Positions 1-8,386 of a stretch of 32,351 nucleotides of DNA are shown here, in pieces. The translations under genes were made by a program, and so were the position numbers. This DNA is from Candidatus Peribacteria bacterium RIFCSPHIGHO2_02_FULL_53_20 (lineage in GTDB: Bacteria > Patescibacteriota > Gracilibacteria > Peribacterales > Peribacteraceae), in NCBI GenBank assembly GCA_001787585.1, contig MFXW01000029.1, positions 9,327-41,677 on the forward strand, written 5' to 3'. Every line of letters starts with the position of its first letter. Position 1 is the first letter of the stretch. The notes under the pieces were generated by a model, which was given only the letters and a program-made list of their open reading frames with translations, did no database searches and was not told where the DNA came from.

Positions 1-5
1 GCGCC

Positions 6-689
6 ATGCAGCTTTCCATTGCACTGCCGTGTTTCAACGAGGAGGCAAATCTCCCTGCGACCATCGCGGATGTAGATGCCTGGATGGGCAAACGCAGCAT
101 TCGTGGGGATATTATTGCAGTGAATGATGGTTCCCGTGACGGTACGGGGGAGGTTCTCGAAGTATTACAAAAAACATACCCTCGCCTGCGCGTTGTCACG
201 CATCCGGAGAATCAGGGATATGGCGCTGCCGTGCGGTCCGGTTGCGATGCCGCAACCACGGAGTGGGTGGCATTCATGGACAGTGACGGGCAATTTCATG
301 CCGAGGATTTCGACAAGCTGCTGCCTTCCTGCGGTGCATTCTCCCTTGTCGTTGGTCGGCGCAGGAAGCGCGCAGATTCTTTGCTGCGGAAGGTGAATGC
401 GAAGTGCTTCGGATTTCTCACCTGGCTCGTGTTCCGGGTGTGGGTGCGCGATTTGAACTGCGCCATGAAAGTGTTCCGCCGCGATCTCTGGCAGCGCATA
501 CGACCACAGCATGCAACTGGGGCGCTCTTCAACGCAGAACTCTTCGTGCGCGCCCGGCAGACCGGTGTGCGGTGGAAGCAGGTGGATGTTTCCCATTATC
601 CGCGTACAAAAGGAAGTCAGACTGGAGCGAGTCCATTGGTGATTTTGAAGATGTTTCGGGAGTTGTGGACGTTGTGGAAAGCGTTGTGA
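6..689 (+). CDS. Glycosyltransferase family 2 (polyprenyl-phosphate sugar transferase-like)
   Basis: N-terminal SIALPCFNEEANLPATI, IAVNDGSRDGTGEVL and FMDSDGQFHAEDF (DXD-like) are typical GT2 motifs; no long TM tail. Confidence 0.9.
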   Translation: MQLSIALPCFNEEANLPATIADVDAWMGKRSIRGDIIAVNDGSRDGTGEVLEVLQKTYPRLRVVTHPENQGYGAAVRSGCDAATTEWVAFMDSDGQFHAEDFDKLLPSCGAFSLVVGRRRKRADSLLRKVNAKCFGFLTWLVFRVWVRDLNCAMKVFRRDLWQRIRPQHATGALFNAELFVRARQTGVRWKQVDVSHYPRTKGSQTGASPLVILKMFRELWTLWKAL

Positions 690-739
690 TAAAAGGTCAT
701 TGGTACACAAAAATGTCATCGGTTGCTTCTCAACGGACT

Positions 740-979
740 GGTACTTTCTTTTGTCTTGCCAAAAGAAAGTACCGCAAAGAAAAGCGTGGTCGCAGGTGGA
801 AAAGCGCCTACGCATCACTGCTCACAGGGCGAAAAGCGCGAACTCGCTCCTCGCTGCGGCTCGTCGCTCAGACAGCGCGCTTTTTACGCCCTGTTCACGG
901 GATGCGTGACGGCGCTTTTCCAATGCGACCGCCCCCTTTTTTTAGAGTGGGCTCCCCCTTCCTCCCGTGGAGGAAGGGG
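740..979. repeat. Composite nested inverted-repeat element in convergent intergenic region
   Basis: Perfect 14-bp stem 740-753/760-773 (GGTACTTTCTTTTG/CAAAAGAAAGTACC); arms 786-808/911-932; arms 824-840/876-894; perfect 10-bp stem 955-964/970-979 (CCCCTTCCTC/GAGGAAGGGG). Confidence 0.75.
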
Positions 980-1030
980 TCAGGGGATGGAGGAGTCTCT
1001 GAAGAGGAAGCAGCGAAGAGGAGGAAATTC

Positions 1031-2527
1031 CTACGGCTTTTGCACAAACGGACTCGTCTTCGCGCAATTCACGCAATGCAGATCCCACAGATCGGTGAGT
1101 GTACGTTTTGCAAATGCACCGTCACTGATGGGTTCATAGTTGCTGAGAGGGCGGTAGAATTCGTAGGAGGCAAAGATGACAAGAGTGAGAGCGAGGAAAG
1201 CTCCGAGTCTGCGCTCAGGTGTGACAGTCCATCTCCCGATTCTGCGGAGTTCCATGAGTACCAGAACAAGAACGCAGAAGCTGAAGAGCAACGGGAGGAA
1301 GTAGTGGTACAGGTACATCACGCGGCTGATTTGTGAGATGGCCGCTATGTAGGAGAAGTATAGACCCGTGAAGATCAGGAGCAGCGGACGATCCCGCAGC
1401 GGAGTTTTCATGTCGATCACAAACGAGGAGAGTAGCAAGCCTACTGCAGCGATGACTCCGGCGAAGGAGATCCACCATACCGCCGGGTTCACTTGCAGAT
1501 AGAGATACTGATAGAGTCCGCCGTCGGGGGTCTCCCAGCGGTAACTGATCGCGCGTCCACCAATCGGCCACAAAAACCACGGACTGCCATTCTCTTCCTC
1601 TTTGCAGAGATCCAGCTTCGGCACGCCGTTATTGTAATGCGAGACGAATTTCAGGGAATCTCTGAGCATCACGGGAAACCACCGCACGGATCCGTTCTTG
1701 CCGGCTGCAAGCACCGCTTTGTATTGCTCCGAGGTCTGATAGTAGCCCTGGTCGGGGAGAGCCGGATTGATCGTACTTCCGAGCGCGAAGTGGATCTGCC
1801 ATACGCCGACAAACGTCACAAAAAATGCCAGTGCGCCGATACCCAAAAATCTCTGGAGCAGATCCTTTTTGGACCAGAGGAGCCAACCGAGTGCCGGAAT
1901 CAGGAGAATCATCACCAGGCCGACAACTTTCGTAGTGAGGACGCAGCCGAGACTTACGCCAAAGAGCGCCGAATACCATCCAAAGCGTTTCGGATCTTTT
2001 TCTTCATGCAGGAGCAGGAACGCAAAGATCGTGAGCGCCGCGAAGAAAAGAAGCATGGGTTCGAGCATCGCGCCACGGAGATGCACAATGAGCGCATTAT
2101 CGAAGAGGTAGAAGGAAGAGAGAAGGGCGGCGGCGAGATCCGATTTCGTCAGTTTCCAGAAGATCAGGAAGAGCAGCGGTGCCGTGAGCCATGCGAGCAG
2201 TACGGGGAAAAACCGATAGCCGGCGAAGGAAAATCCTGCAGGAAGTTCCGTGCCGTAGTCCGTGCTGATGAACTGGTTGTCCAGTGCATTGCGATTGAGG
2301 AGTTTTTCTCCTGTGGCAATGAGAAGTTTCCCGAGCGGCGGATGCTGTTCCATGAAAAAGATGCCATTCAGATATTTCTGTGCGCTTGCGATGTGGTAGT
2401 TCTCATCCCAGAAAAATGCCGCCGGTTCGTTGTAGCGTTGCACATAGGTAAAGAATCCGATGGCGGTGACGAGAAGGAGCAAAAGCAGGGCGCGTTTTGC
2501 TTCGGGGGACTCAGGAAGGCGGGACAT
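1031..2527 (-). CDS. Multi-TM glycosyltransferase, PMT/GT39-like (dolichyl-phosphate-mannose-protein mannosyltransferase superfamily)
   Basis: Many TM segments; FFWDENYHIASAQKYLNGIFFMEQHPPLGKLLIATGEKL matches PMT-type first loop. ORF opens at 2554; ATG at 2527 (MSRLPES) preferred. Confidence 0.85.
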   Translation of the reverse strand: MSRLPESPEAKRALLLLLLVTAIGFFTYVQRYNEPAAFFWDENYHIASAQKYLNGIFFMEQHPPLGKLLIATGEKLLNRNALDNQFISTDYGTELPAGFSFAGYRFFPVLLAWLTAPLLFLIFWKLTKSDLAAALLSSFYLFDNALIVHLRGAMLEPMLLFFAALTIFAFLLLHEEKDPKRFGWYSALFGVSLGCVLTTKVVGLVMILLIPALGWLLWSKKDLLQRFLGIGALAFFVTFVGVWQIHFALGSTINPALPDQGYYQTSEQYKAVLAAGKNGSVRWFPVMLRDSLKFVSHYNNGVPKLDLCKEEENGSPWFLWPIGGRAISYRWETPDGGLYQYLYLQVNPAVWWISFAGVIAAVGLLLSSFVIDMKTPLRDRPLLLIFTGLYFSYIAAISQISRVMYLYHYFLPLLFSFCVLVLVLMELRRIGRWTVTPERRLGAFLALTLVIFASYEFYRPLSNYEPISDGAFAKRTLTDLWDLHCVNCAKTSPFVQKP

Positions 2528-2533
2528 CGCAAT

Positions 2534-2590
2534 AAAGCATAAAGCATAACGCAAAAAGGGTAAAAGTTTTTCCTGTATGCTCTATGCTTT
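2534..2590. repeat. 15-bp inverted repeat with one mismatch between two GT genes
   Basis: AAAGCATAAAGCATA (2534-2548) and TATGCTCTATGCTTT (2576-2590), 27-nt spacer. Confidence 0.6.
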
Positions 2591-2599
2591 TTGCTCTCG

Positions 2600-3955
2600 C
2601 TAATACGCTGGTATCGCATGATTCACAGTCACAAAGATCAATACTGCGCACAGGAGTCCCTGTTGCAGGAGGGGAATCCGGTGCCGAAGTATTTTTGGAA
2701 TCAGACGCTGATCCTGGAAGGCGCTTACGATCAGATAGGCAATTCCCCATATACTTGGAAGAACGTAGAGTCCTTTAGCGGGGTACCATCCCGCATAGGG
2801 AACACGGTAGATGTACTGGATCAATGCAGCACATTGCAGAAGCGAGAAGCCGACCAGAACCCAACCCAGGCGCACCCAAGGTGTTCTGCGCCGACTATGC
2901 ATCAAGAAGATGAAGAAGCCGATGAGCATCAGCCATGGGGCGATTTCCATGTATACCAGCCCCGCGCGCAGAGCGCCGGGCGTTGTCTTGCCTGCGAATT
3001 GATTCCGGATCCAGATATCCCGCCAGGTGTCTGCGAGACGATTTACCTGGGTATCGGCGAATGTGGGTCCTTGCGCCGCATGAACCGTGGTGGGTTTGAA
3101 GAGTTCGGCAAAGAAATGCACAGGATCTTTCTTTCGTAGAGTGATCGCATCTTCGACTGCACCTCCGGCATTCCATTCCGTATTGAGCGGGAAAAATTTC
3201 CCCTCCTGCATGTAGTAGCGCGCAAAGTAATACGGAAAGACGATCGCAATGGCGAGAGCGCATCCTAAAGCTCCCATGCTGCATCGTCTCCACCACCCAC
3301 GCCCATAGGGCTGAGCCCATGCGACAAATGCGGGAATAGCCAGAATCACTACTCCCGAGAATTTCGTAAGAGCAGCTCCGGCAAGAGCGCTACACAGTGC
3401 AATCATTGCTACGATGCAGTCGTGTATTGCTGACCGCACAAGGGGATCTGCCATTCCGAAACGCAGAGGCAGGGGTCTGTCCGGTTGAGAGGGATCTTCA
3501 AATATAGAACTGGGCCATAACATGTGAATGGAGGCACAGAGTACCGCCGCTGCCATAGAGAGAACGATGCCATCGAGATTGATGCTCGTGCTGACAGATA
3601 CCTGGATCGGCATGCTCGATGCGAGATAGAGGAATGCAATGCCGGATGGTTTATAGAGCAGACGACAGTGTCGCAGCGTTTCTCGCAGGAAGAAGAATGT
3701 CGCAAGTCCTGCGAGGAATGATGTCCATTGCACGCTGATTTCCGGGGAAATGCCAAACAGCATCTGGATGCTGTGAGGAACAAGAAAACCCAGCGGTGGA
3801 TGGTAACCATAGAAGCTTCCACGGATGTCGGTATCCGGATGTACCCAGCTCAGGATTTCGAGCATCTGGAAATGCGCCCCGGGATCGAAGCCAATCACTT
3901 CTCCCATCCGTCGGAGAAACACGGAAATGCGGCCGATGAGGAGGGTCGCAAGCAA
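2600..3955 (-). CDS. Multi-TM GT-C-like glycosyltransferase
   Basis: Long hydrophobic ORF; first-loop acidic motif FDPGAHFQMLEILSWVHPDTD and HPPLGFLVPH. Possible upstream in-frame ATT start at 4009 (see findings). Confidence 0.75.
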   Translation of the reverse strand: MLATLLIGRISVFLRRMGEVIGFDPGAHFQMLEILSWVHPDTDIRGSFYGYHPPLGFLVPHSIQMLFGISPEISVQWTSFLAGLATFFFLRETLRHCRLLYKPSGIAFLYLASSMPIQVSVSTSINLDGIVLSMAAAVLCASIHMLWPSSIFEDPSQPDRPLPLRFGMADPLVRSAIHDCIVAMIALCSALAGAALTKFSGVVILAIPAFVAWAQPYGRGWWRRCSMGALGCALAIAIVFPYYFARYYMQEGKFFPLNTEWNAGGAVEDAITLRKKDPVHFFAELFKPTTVHAAQGPTFADTQVNRLADTWRDIWIRNQFAGKTTPGALRAGLVYMEIAPWLMLIGFFIFLMHSRRRTPWVRLGWVLVGFSLLQCAALIQYIYRVPYAGWYPAKGLYVLPSIWGIAYLIVSAFQDQRLIPKILRHRIPLLQQGLLCAVLIFVTVNHAIPAY

Positions 3956-4061
3956 GATCCGCTCCCATCGGATCCATCCGCGGGCCGCTTTTGGTGTGTT
4001 TGTGTGAATCTAAGAATTATAGCATCTTACAGCCGAAAAATCTATGTTTTCCTCATGGCGA

Positions 4062-6737
4062 CTATCGCATTCTCTTGCGTAAAAAGAGAACTCGGTATCG
4101 GCGAACTTTCTGCCATATGTTCTTGAGTAGTGAGGGCGGAGAGATCTTGTGAGCAATCACTGCCACCCACAGAACGAAGAGCACAGTATGGGCAAAACCG
4201 ATGGTCCTCGGGAGATGGGGAATTTCAAAGAGCATACGGTCTGCTTCTGTCCAGTGGAGCACTCCGAGCAGATTCAGGAAGAAGAGTAGTGAGGAGAGAC
4301 CGTAGAGCCATGCCCCGAGGCGCGAGAAAAAGATGAAGCCGATGCCGAGCGCCATGAGCGGGAACAGATATCGTTCATGCATCTCTGTATTAAAAAGGAA
4401 AAATGCATATGCGGTGAGTGCGGGAAAGAGCAGCAACAACTCCTGATGTTTCTTTCGCTGCAAAGCGCTTCGGAGCCCCGGCGCAAAGCGATAGACCAAT
4501 ATAGCGATCACACCTCCGAAGATCATGATGCCGATATCGCGGTAGGAGAGAAGCCCTATAGCCATGTCCGTTGATGAGTGTGGGCTGCCATCGAAGAACG
4601 CTAACCAGGTGTTGTAAGCGCCGTAGGTGAGGCCGGGATAGTAGCCGATGGAATGTGTGTAGACGTGCCAAATGTCGCCGAGATAGTCGGGAAGGAAGGG
4701 GATGAGAACGAGCGCGGTCACGGCAAAAGCTCCAAAGATAATGCGAAGCGCCACTCTCCAATTCTGGAGCAACATGAGGAGTGCCACGAAAGGGAGGATC
4801 ACCACTGCTTGAAATTTCGTGAGCATCGCGAGTGCGGCAAATGTTCCCACGAGTATCCAGCGTTTCCAGGCTGTCGCTGCTATGGCGGCTACCATGAAGC
4901 AGGTGAAAATCCCGTCTGTCTGTCCCCAGACGGCGGAGTCATAGAGCACAGCAGGGTGGAATGCGTAGACAGCGGCTGCAATAATTCCCGCTCGTTCCGT
5001 ACGGATGCGGCGGAGCAGGAAAAAGAGAAGGGCTGCCGTAAGCAGATCGAAAAGGATCGCAGGTAATTTGATCAGGATATGGTAGAGCAATGGTGCTCCA
5101 TCAAATTCAGAAGCAATGAAGAACCTATACACATGGCCGACTCCCCCGAGGATCAGCATCGACATCGGAGGATAGTTCGGCAGCATGCTTGCACGGCCCT
5201 GGTCGCGGTAAGCTTCTCCCCCACCCATTTCTGTGATGTTCCACGCCCAGCTCTTGAATTCTCCCACATCGAAACTCCAACCAGGATTCTGTATGACGGA
5301 GAAGCGCAGAAGGAATCCCAAAAAAAGGATGATGCAGAGGAGTTGCAGTGGTGGTCTGATGCGGAGAACATTGTCGAGAGTGTGGGACGAGTACATGACG
5401 CTCCGAGACATTCGCTTTTGCACAGGAATGACCGCATTGCGGGCTGACTTGCGCAGTTTCTGCAGTGCTGATCTAGGGATGTGCGAGAGTATCCAAGCCG
5501 CTATGGCAAGCGGTAATCCTGCCATGATCAGATGATAGCGTCCGTCGTAGGCAGAGAGGGCGTTGCCGATTGCGGGAACGAGCCAGAGAGCAACAGCAAA
5601 CGCACTCAGGATGCGCGTTCTTTTGAAGAACAATCCGCAGAACAGCGTGACCATCGTCAGCCAGTCGATCATCCGAAGCACGATAGAGTCCGTGTCGGGG
5701 AAATTTGTGGAACGCATGAACCCTTCGCCGACGTTGCGGATCGTATCTACAGGTTGTGATAGCAGGAACGGAAGAGCGGCATCATCGAGCGATCGTACGA
5801 GATGTACGACATCGGTGGTTGCAGATTGTTCATGAAGGAAAGCCCACCAAGGTATGAATTCCCTATTCTCCTGATTGCAGAAATTCCATGGGATTGCGTT
5901 TTTCGGTGATCGTGCGCAGACAAAAGGCAGAAATGACGGGTACTTACCGGTAAGATGCAAACCAGCGCCACCCGATATCGATGCATCTCCCCAACGTATT
6001 GCATGAATGAAACTCTGTGTCAGAGGAGATACTATGATGCCTCCCACAAGGATTGCCGCAGCTGCCCATTGTCTTTTTTTGAGGAAAGTGGGTAGAAGGA
6101 TCGGCAGGAGCATCACACCAAACATCACCCACATCACTTTGAAGTGAGATGCAAGAAGGGTCAGAACGGCGATCCACATTGCAGCAGTGACCGGGCGTTT
6201 TGTGTCTTTTGTGAGGGAAAGTACAGGAATGAGCAGGAGAATGAGGAGCGCACGGAGGAACGGTTCGGCGAGGAATTTTTCCGTCAGGAGCCATTGCTGT
6301 GGCAGGAGAACCAGAATTGCAAGCATCAGTGCAGCGCGCGCCGTGCCGATCATTCTGGAAGTGAAGATAAAGAAGCAAAGAGATGAGCTTGCGAGCATCA
6401 ATACAAGGAACAGATGTGCTGATAGAGCTCTACTCAGACCGAATGCATCGAGGAGCAGATATGCCGTGCCGGCACCAAGATCGCGGAAGGGAACATTCTC
6501 GAGGACCGTCCCCCAGTAGCCGTGAAAATCCTCTGCGTATGTGCTGAGATCATGCGGGATGCCCCAGAAGTGCTCTGCGAGGTAGCGGTAATCACCTTCA
6601 TCACAGCACTGGATCTGCAGGGTATCTTGAAGCATTGGTTCTTCGCGCATAGCAAAGAGCGCAATTCCCGTTGCAATGATGATCAGTCCGAGAATGATCT
6701 CGAGTGAGAGAGAGAGACAGCGTTTCCGCGTTTGCAT
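4062..6737 (-). CDS. Large membrane protein with two GT-C-like glycosyltransferase halves
   Basis: N half with CDEGDYRYLAEHF loop; C half with FDVGEFKSWAWNI and AVWGQTDGIFTC (ALG6/8- or GT87-like). ATG at 6737 preferred over 6800; TATAGT -10-like box 7 nt upstream. Confidence 0.8.
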   Translation of the reverse strand: MQTRKRCLSLSLEIILGLIIIATGIALFAMREEPMLQDTLQIQCCDEGDYRYLAEHFWGIPHDLSTYAEDFHGYWGTVLENVPFRDLGAGTAYLLLDAFGLSRALSAHLFLVLMLASSSLCFFIFTSRMIGTARAALMLAILVLLPQQWLLTEKFLAEPFLRALLILLLIPVLSLTKDTKRPVTAAMWIAVLTLLASHFKVMWVMFGVMLLPILLPTFLKKRQWAAAAILVGGIIVSPLTQSFIHAIRWGDASISGGAGLHLTGKYPSFLPFVCARSPKNAIPWNFCNQENREFIPWWAFLHEQSATTDVVHLVRSLDDAALPFLLSQPVDTIRNVGEGFMRSTNFPDTDSIVLRMIDWLTMVTLFCGLFFKRTRILSAFAVALWLVPAIGNALSAYDGRYHLIMAGLPLAIAAWILSHIPRSALQKLRKSARNAVIPVQKRMSRSVMYSSHTLDNVLRIRPPLQLLCIILFLGFLLRFSVIQNPGWSFDVGEFKSWAWNITEMGGGEAYRDQGRASMLPNYPPMSMLILGGVGHVYRFFIASEFDGAPLLYHILIKLPAILFDLLTAALLFFLLRRIRTERAGIIAAAVYAFHPAVLYDSAVWGQTDGIFTCFMVAAIAATAWKRWILVGTFAALAMLTKFQAVVILPFVALLMLLQNWRVALRIIFGAFAVTALVLIPFLPDYLGDIWHVYTHSIGYYPGLTYGAYNTWLAFFDGSPHSSTDMAIGLLSYRDIGIMIFGGVIAILVYRFAPGLRSALQRKKHQELLLLFPALTAYAFFLFNTEMHERYLFPLMALGIGFIFFSRLGAWLYGLSSLLFFLNLLGVLHWTEADRMLFEIPHLPRTIGFAHTVLFVLWVAVIAHKISPPSLLKNIWQKVRRYRVLFLRKRMR

Positions 6738-6825
6738 GGCAGGCACTATACCCAACATCATTCTTTTCGTGCATTGCTTCGGATGCCTTGCATGATGCAT
6801 TCATCAGTTGCATCATGCGATTTCT

Positions 6826-8256
6826 TCAGGAGCAATGAGGGTTATGTGTCAGCAGAATGCGCGGATCATCGCTCACAACCTCATACAGTTTCATCCAGTT
6901 CTGCAGCACTTCCGGCGGCAGAAATGACCGGTCCCATCCCGTCAAGAAAATGGTGCAGGCGTCCTCCGCAAGCAAAAGAAATTGCGATGCATTGATGTGA
7001 TGCAGAGAAGACATGTGTGCGGTCGTAAAGCGGGTCGCACGGTATGGGTGTTGCGTCAGCTTTTTTCCCGCATCAATGGCATAGATTGGCTCCATGAAGG
7101 TGAGGACAGGCTCGGGATAGGTACGCAGCTGCGCGACGATTTGATGGTAGTCGCCTCCGCGATTGCCATTCCATTCGGCAAGCAGCGACGGGAGCGTACG
7201 ATCGATGTGGAGTGCGAGGATCAACAGAGCGATTGTCCAAGGGATGATGACTGTCCGCACAGGGAGCATTCTCCGAAGGAGAGTGGGAAGCAGCGCAGCA
7301 CCGACTGCGAATGCAAACGCCGCCGTAACGAAATAGTGCGGCCAGAACTCCGCTGGCAGAAAAATTGCGCCGATCATGCTCAGTGCGCATAGAGACAACC
7401 AACGATATCCTCGGAGGAGCGCGGTACTGAGGAGGAGGGAAGCCGTCGTACTGCCATAGAAGAAGAGATCGCGTGGATCACTATCCATGACCCATTGGAT
7501 GCGTCCCCAGCGCGACATCGTCGGAAGACCAAAATGCTCTAGGAATGTCTGATCGAAGCTCCCGGGTACCAATGCGTAAAAAAGGAGAAGGAAGGCAATG
7601 GTCACGGATCCTACAGCGGCGTAATGCCGGAGTTGCGCGGCGCGTTGTTGCTTTGTGCTTTCCCGAAGAATGATCAGGAGGGAAAGGAGAGCAATGTTTA
7701 CAGTTGCAGGATAGAGAAGTAATGCCGTCAGCGATGCCAATACGGTTTCTATGCTCGAGCGGTACTTCCATTGTCTGCACAGTATCCCCATCGACGCAAA
7801 AGCGATGACGAGCACATTACTCAGCTGCCGGAGCGCAAGAAAGCGAAAATCATGATGGACCATTTCACTGTATGTCAGATACATCATCACGCCGATCACG
7901 GCACCGAACCGGTCACCCGTGAGTCTGCGGAGGATGAGGAACAGTGGAATGGCACTTGTGACATTCAGCAGCAGATAGATAAAGCGGATCGGGTACATGC
8001 CTCCAAACAATTGGAGGCCGCTTCCTATAAGGAGCGGGAGCAGCGGCGGATGGGGATAGTAGAAATCACGGTATGGAGCAAAACCTTCAACAATCATGCG
8101 TCCGACTTCCGCGTGTGATCCCTCGTCTGTCACAGGGAATGCAGCCTCATGGAGATGGAGCACCTGCAGAAAAAACACCCCCACACAGAGGAGGATGACG
8201 AGGAGAAGGTCGCCGTGTGTACGCAGGAGATCGCGGAAACGATAGAGGCTGCACAT
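6826..8256 (-). CDS. Multi-TM GT-C (PMT_2/GT39-like) glycosyltransferase
   Basis: TDEGSHAEVGRMIVEGFAPYRDFYYPHPPLLPLLIG is a typical PMT_2 first-loop signature. ORF opens at 8436 but that overlaps ftsH; ATG at 8256 (MCSLYRF) preferred. Confidence 0.8.
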   Translation of the reverse strand: MCSLYRFRDLLRTHGDLLLVILLCVGVFFLQVLHLHEAAFPVTDEGSHAEVGRMIVEGFAPYRDFYYPHPPLLPLLIGSGLQLFGGMYPIRFIYLLLNVTSAIPLFLILRRLTGDRFGAVIGVMMYLTYSEMVHHDFRFLALRQLSNVLVIAFASMGILCRQWKYRSSIETVLASLTALLLYPATVNIALLSLLIILRESTKQQRAAQLRHYAAVGSVTIAFLLLFYALVPGSFDQTFLEHFGLPTMSRWGRIQWVMDSDPRDLFFYGSTTASLLLSTALLRGYRWLSLCALSMIGAIFLPAEFWPHYFVTAAFAFAVGAALLPTLLRRMLPVRTVIIPWTIALLILALHIDRTLPSLLAEWNGNRGGDYHQIVAQLRTYPEPVLTFMEPIYAIDAGKKLTQHPYRATRFTTAHMSSLHHINASQFLLLAEDACTIFLTGWDRSFLPPEVLQNWMKLYEVVSDDPRILLTHNPHCS

Positions 8257-8386
8257 TTCGGCTGCTATCGTAACATGACCCATCGATCCTAAGAGAAGTA
8301 GGGATGTCCCTGCAATACATGCTCTCCTTTTTCGTCTTATACTTGCTTCATATTTTCCTGTCTCGTCGCTATTCTGCCCTCCGTCC

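Noticed and set aside
404-1336. 310-aa plus-strand ORF
   Set aside because: Overlaps the GT2 gene, the repeat element and the GT39 3' end; low-complexity basic/acidic composition typical of a shadow ORF.
1493-2542. 349-aa plus-strand ORF antisense to the PMT-like gene
   Set aside because: Charge-rich, repetitive translation with no domain; the opposite strand encodes a convincing membrane protein.
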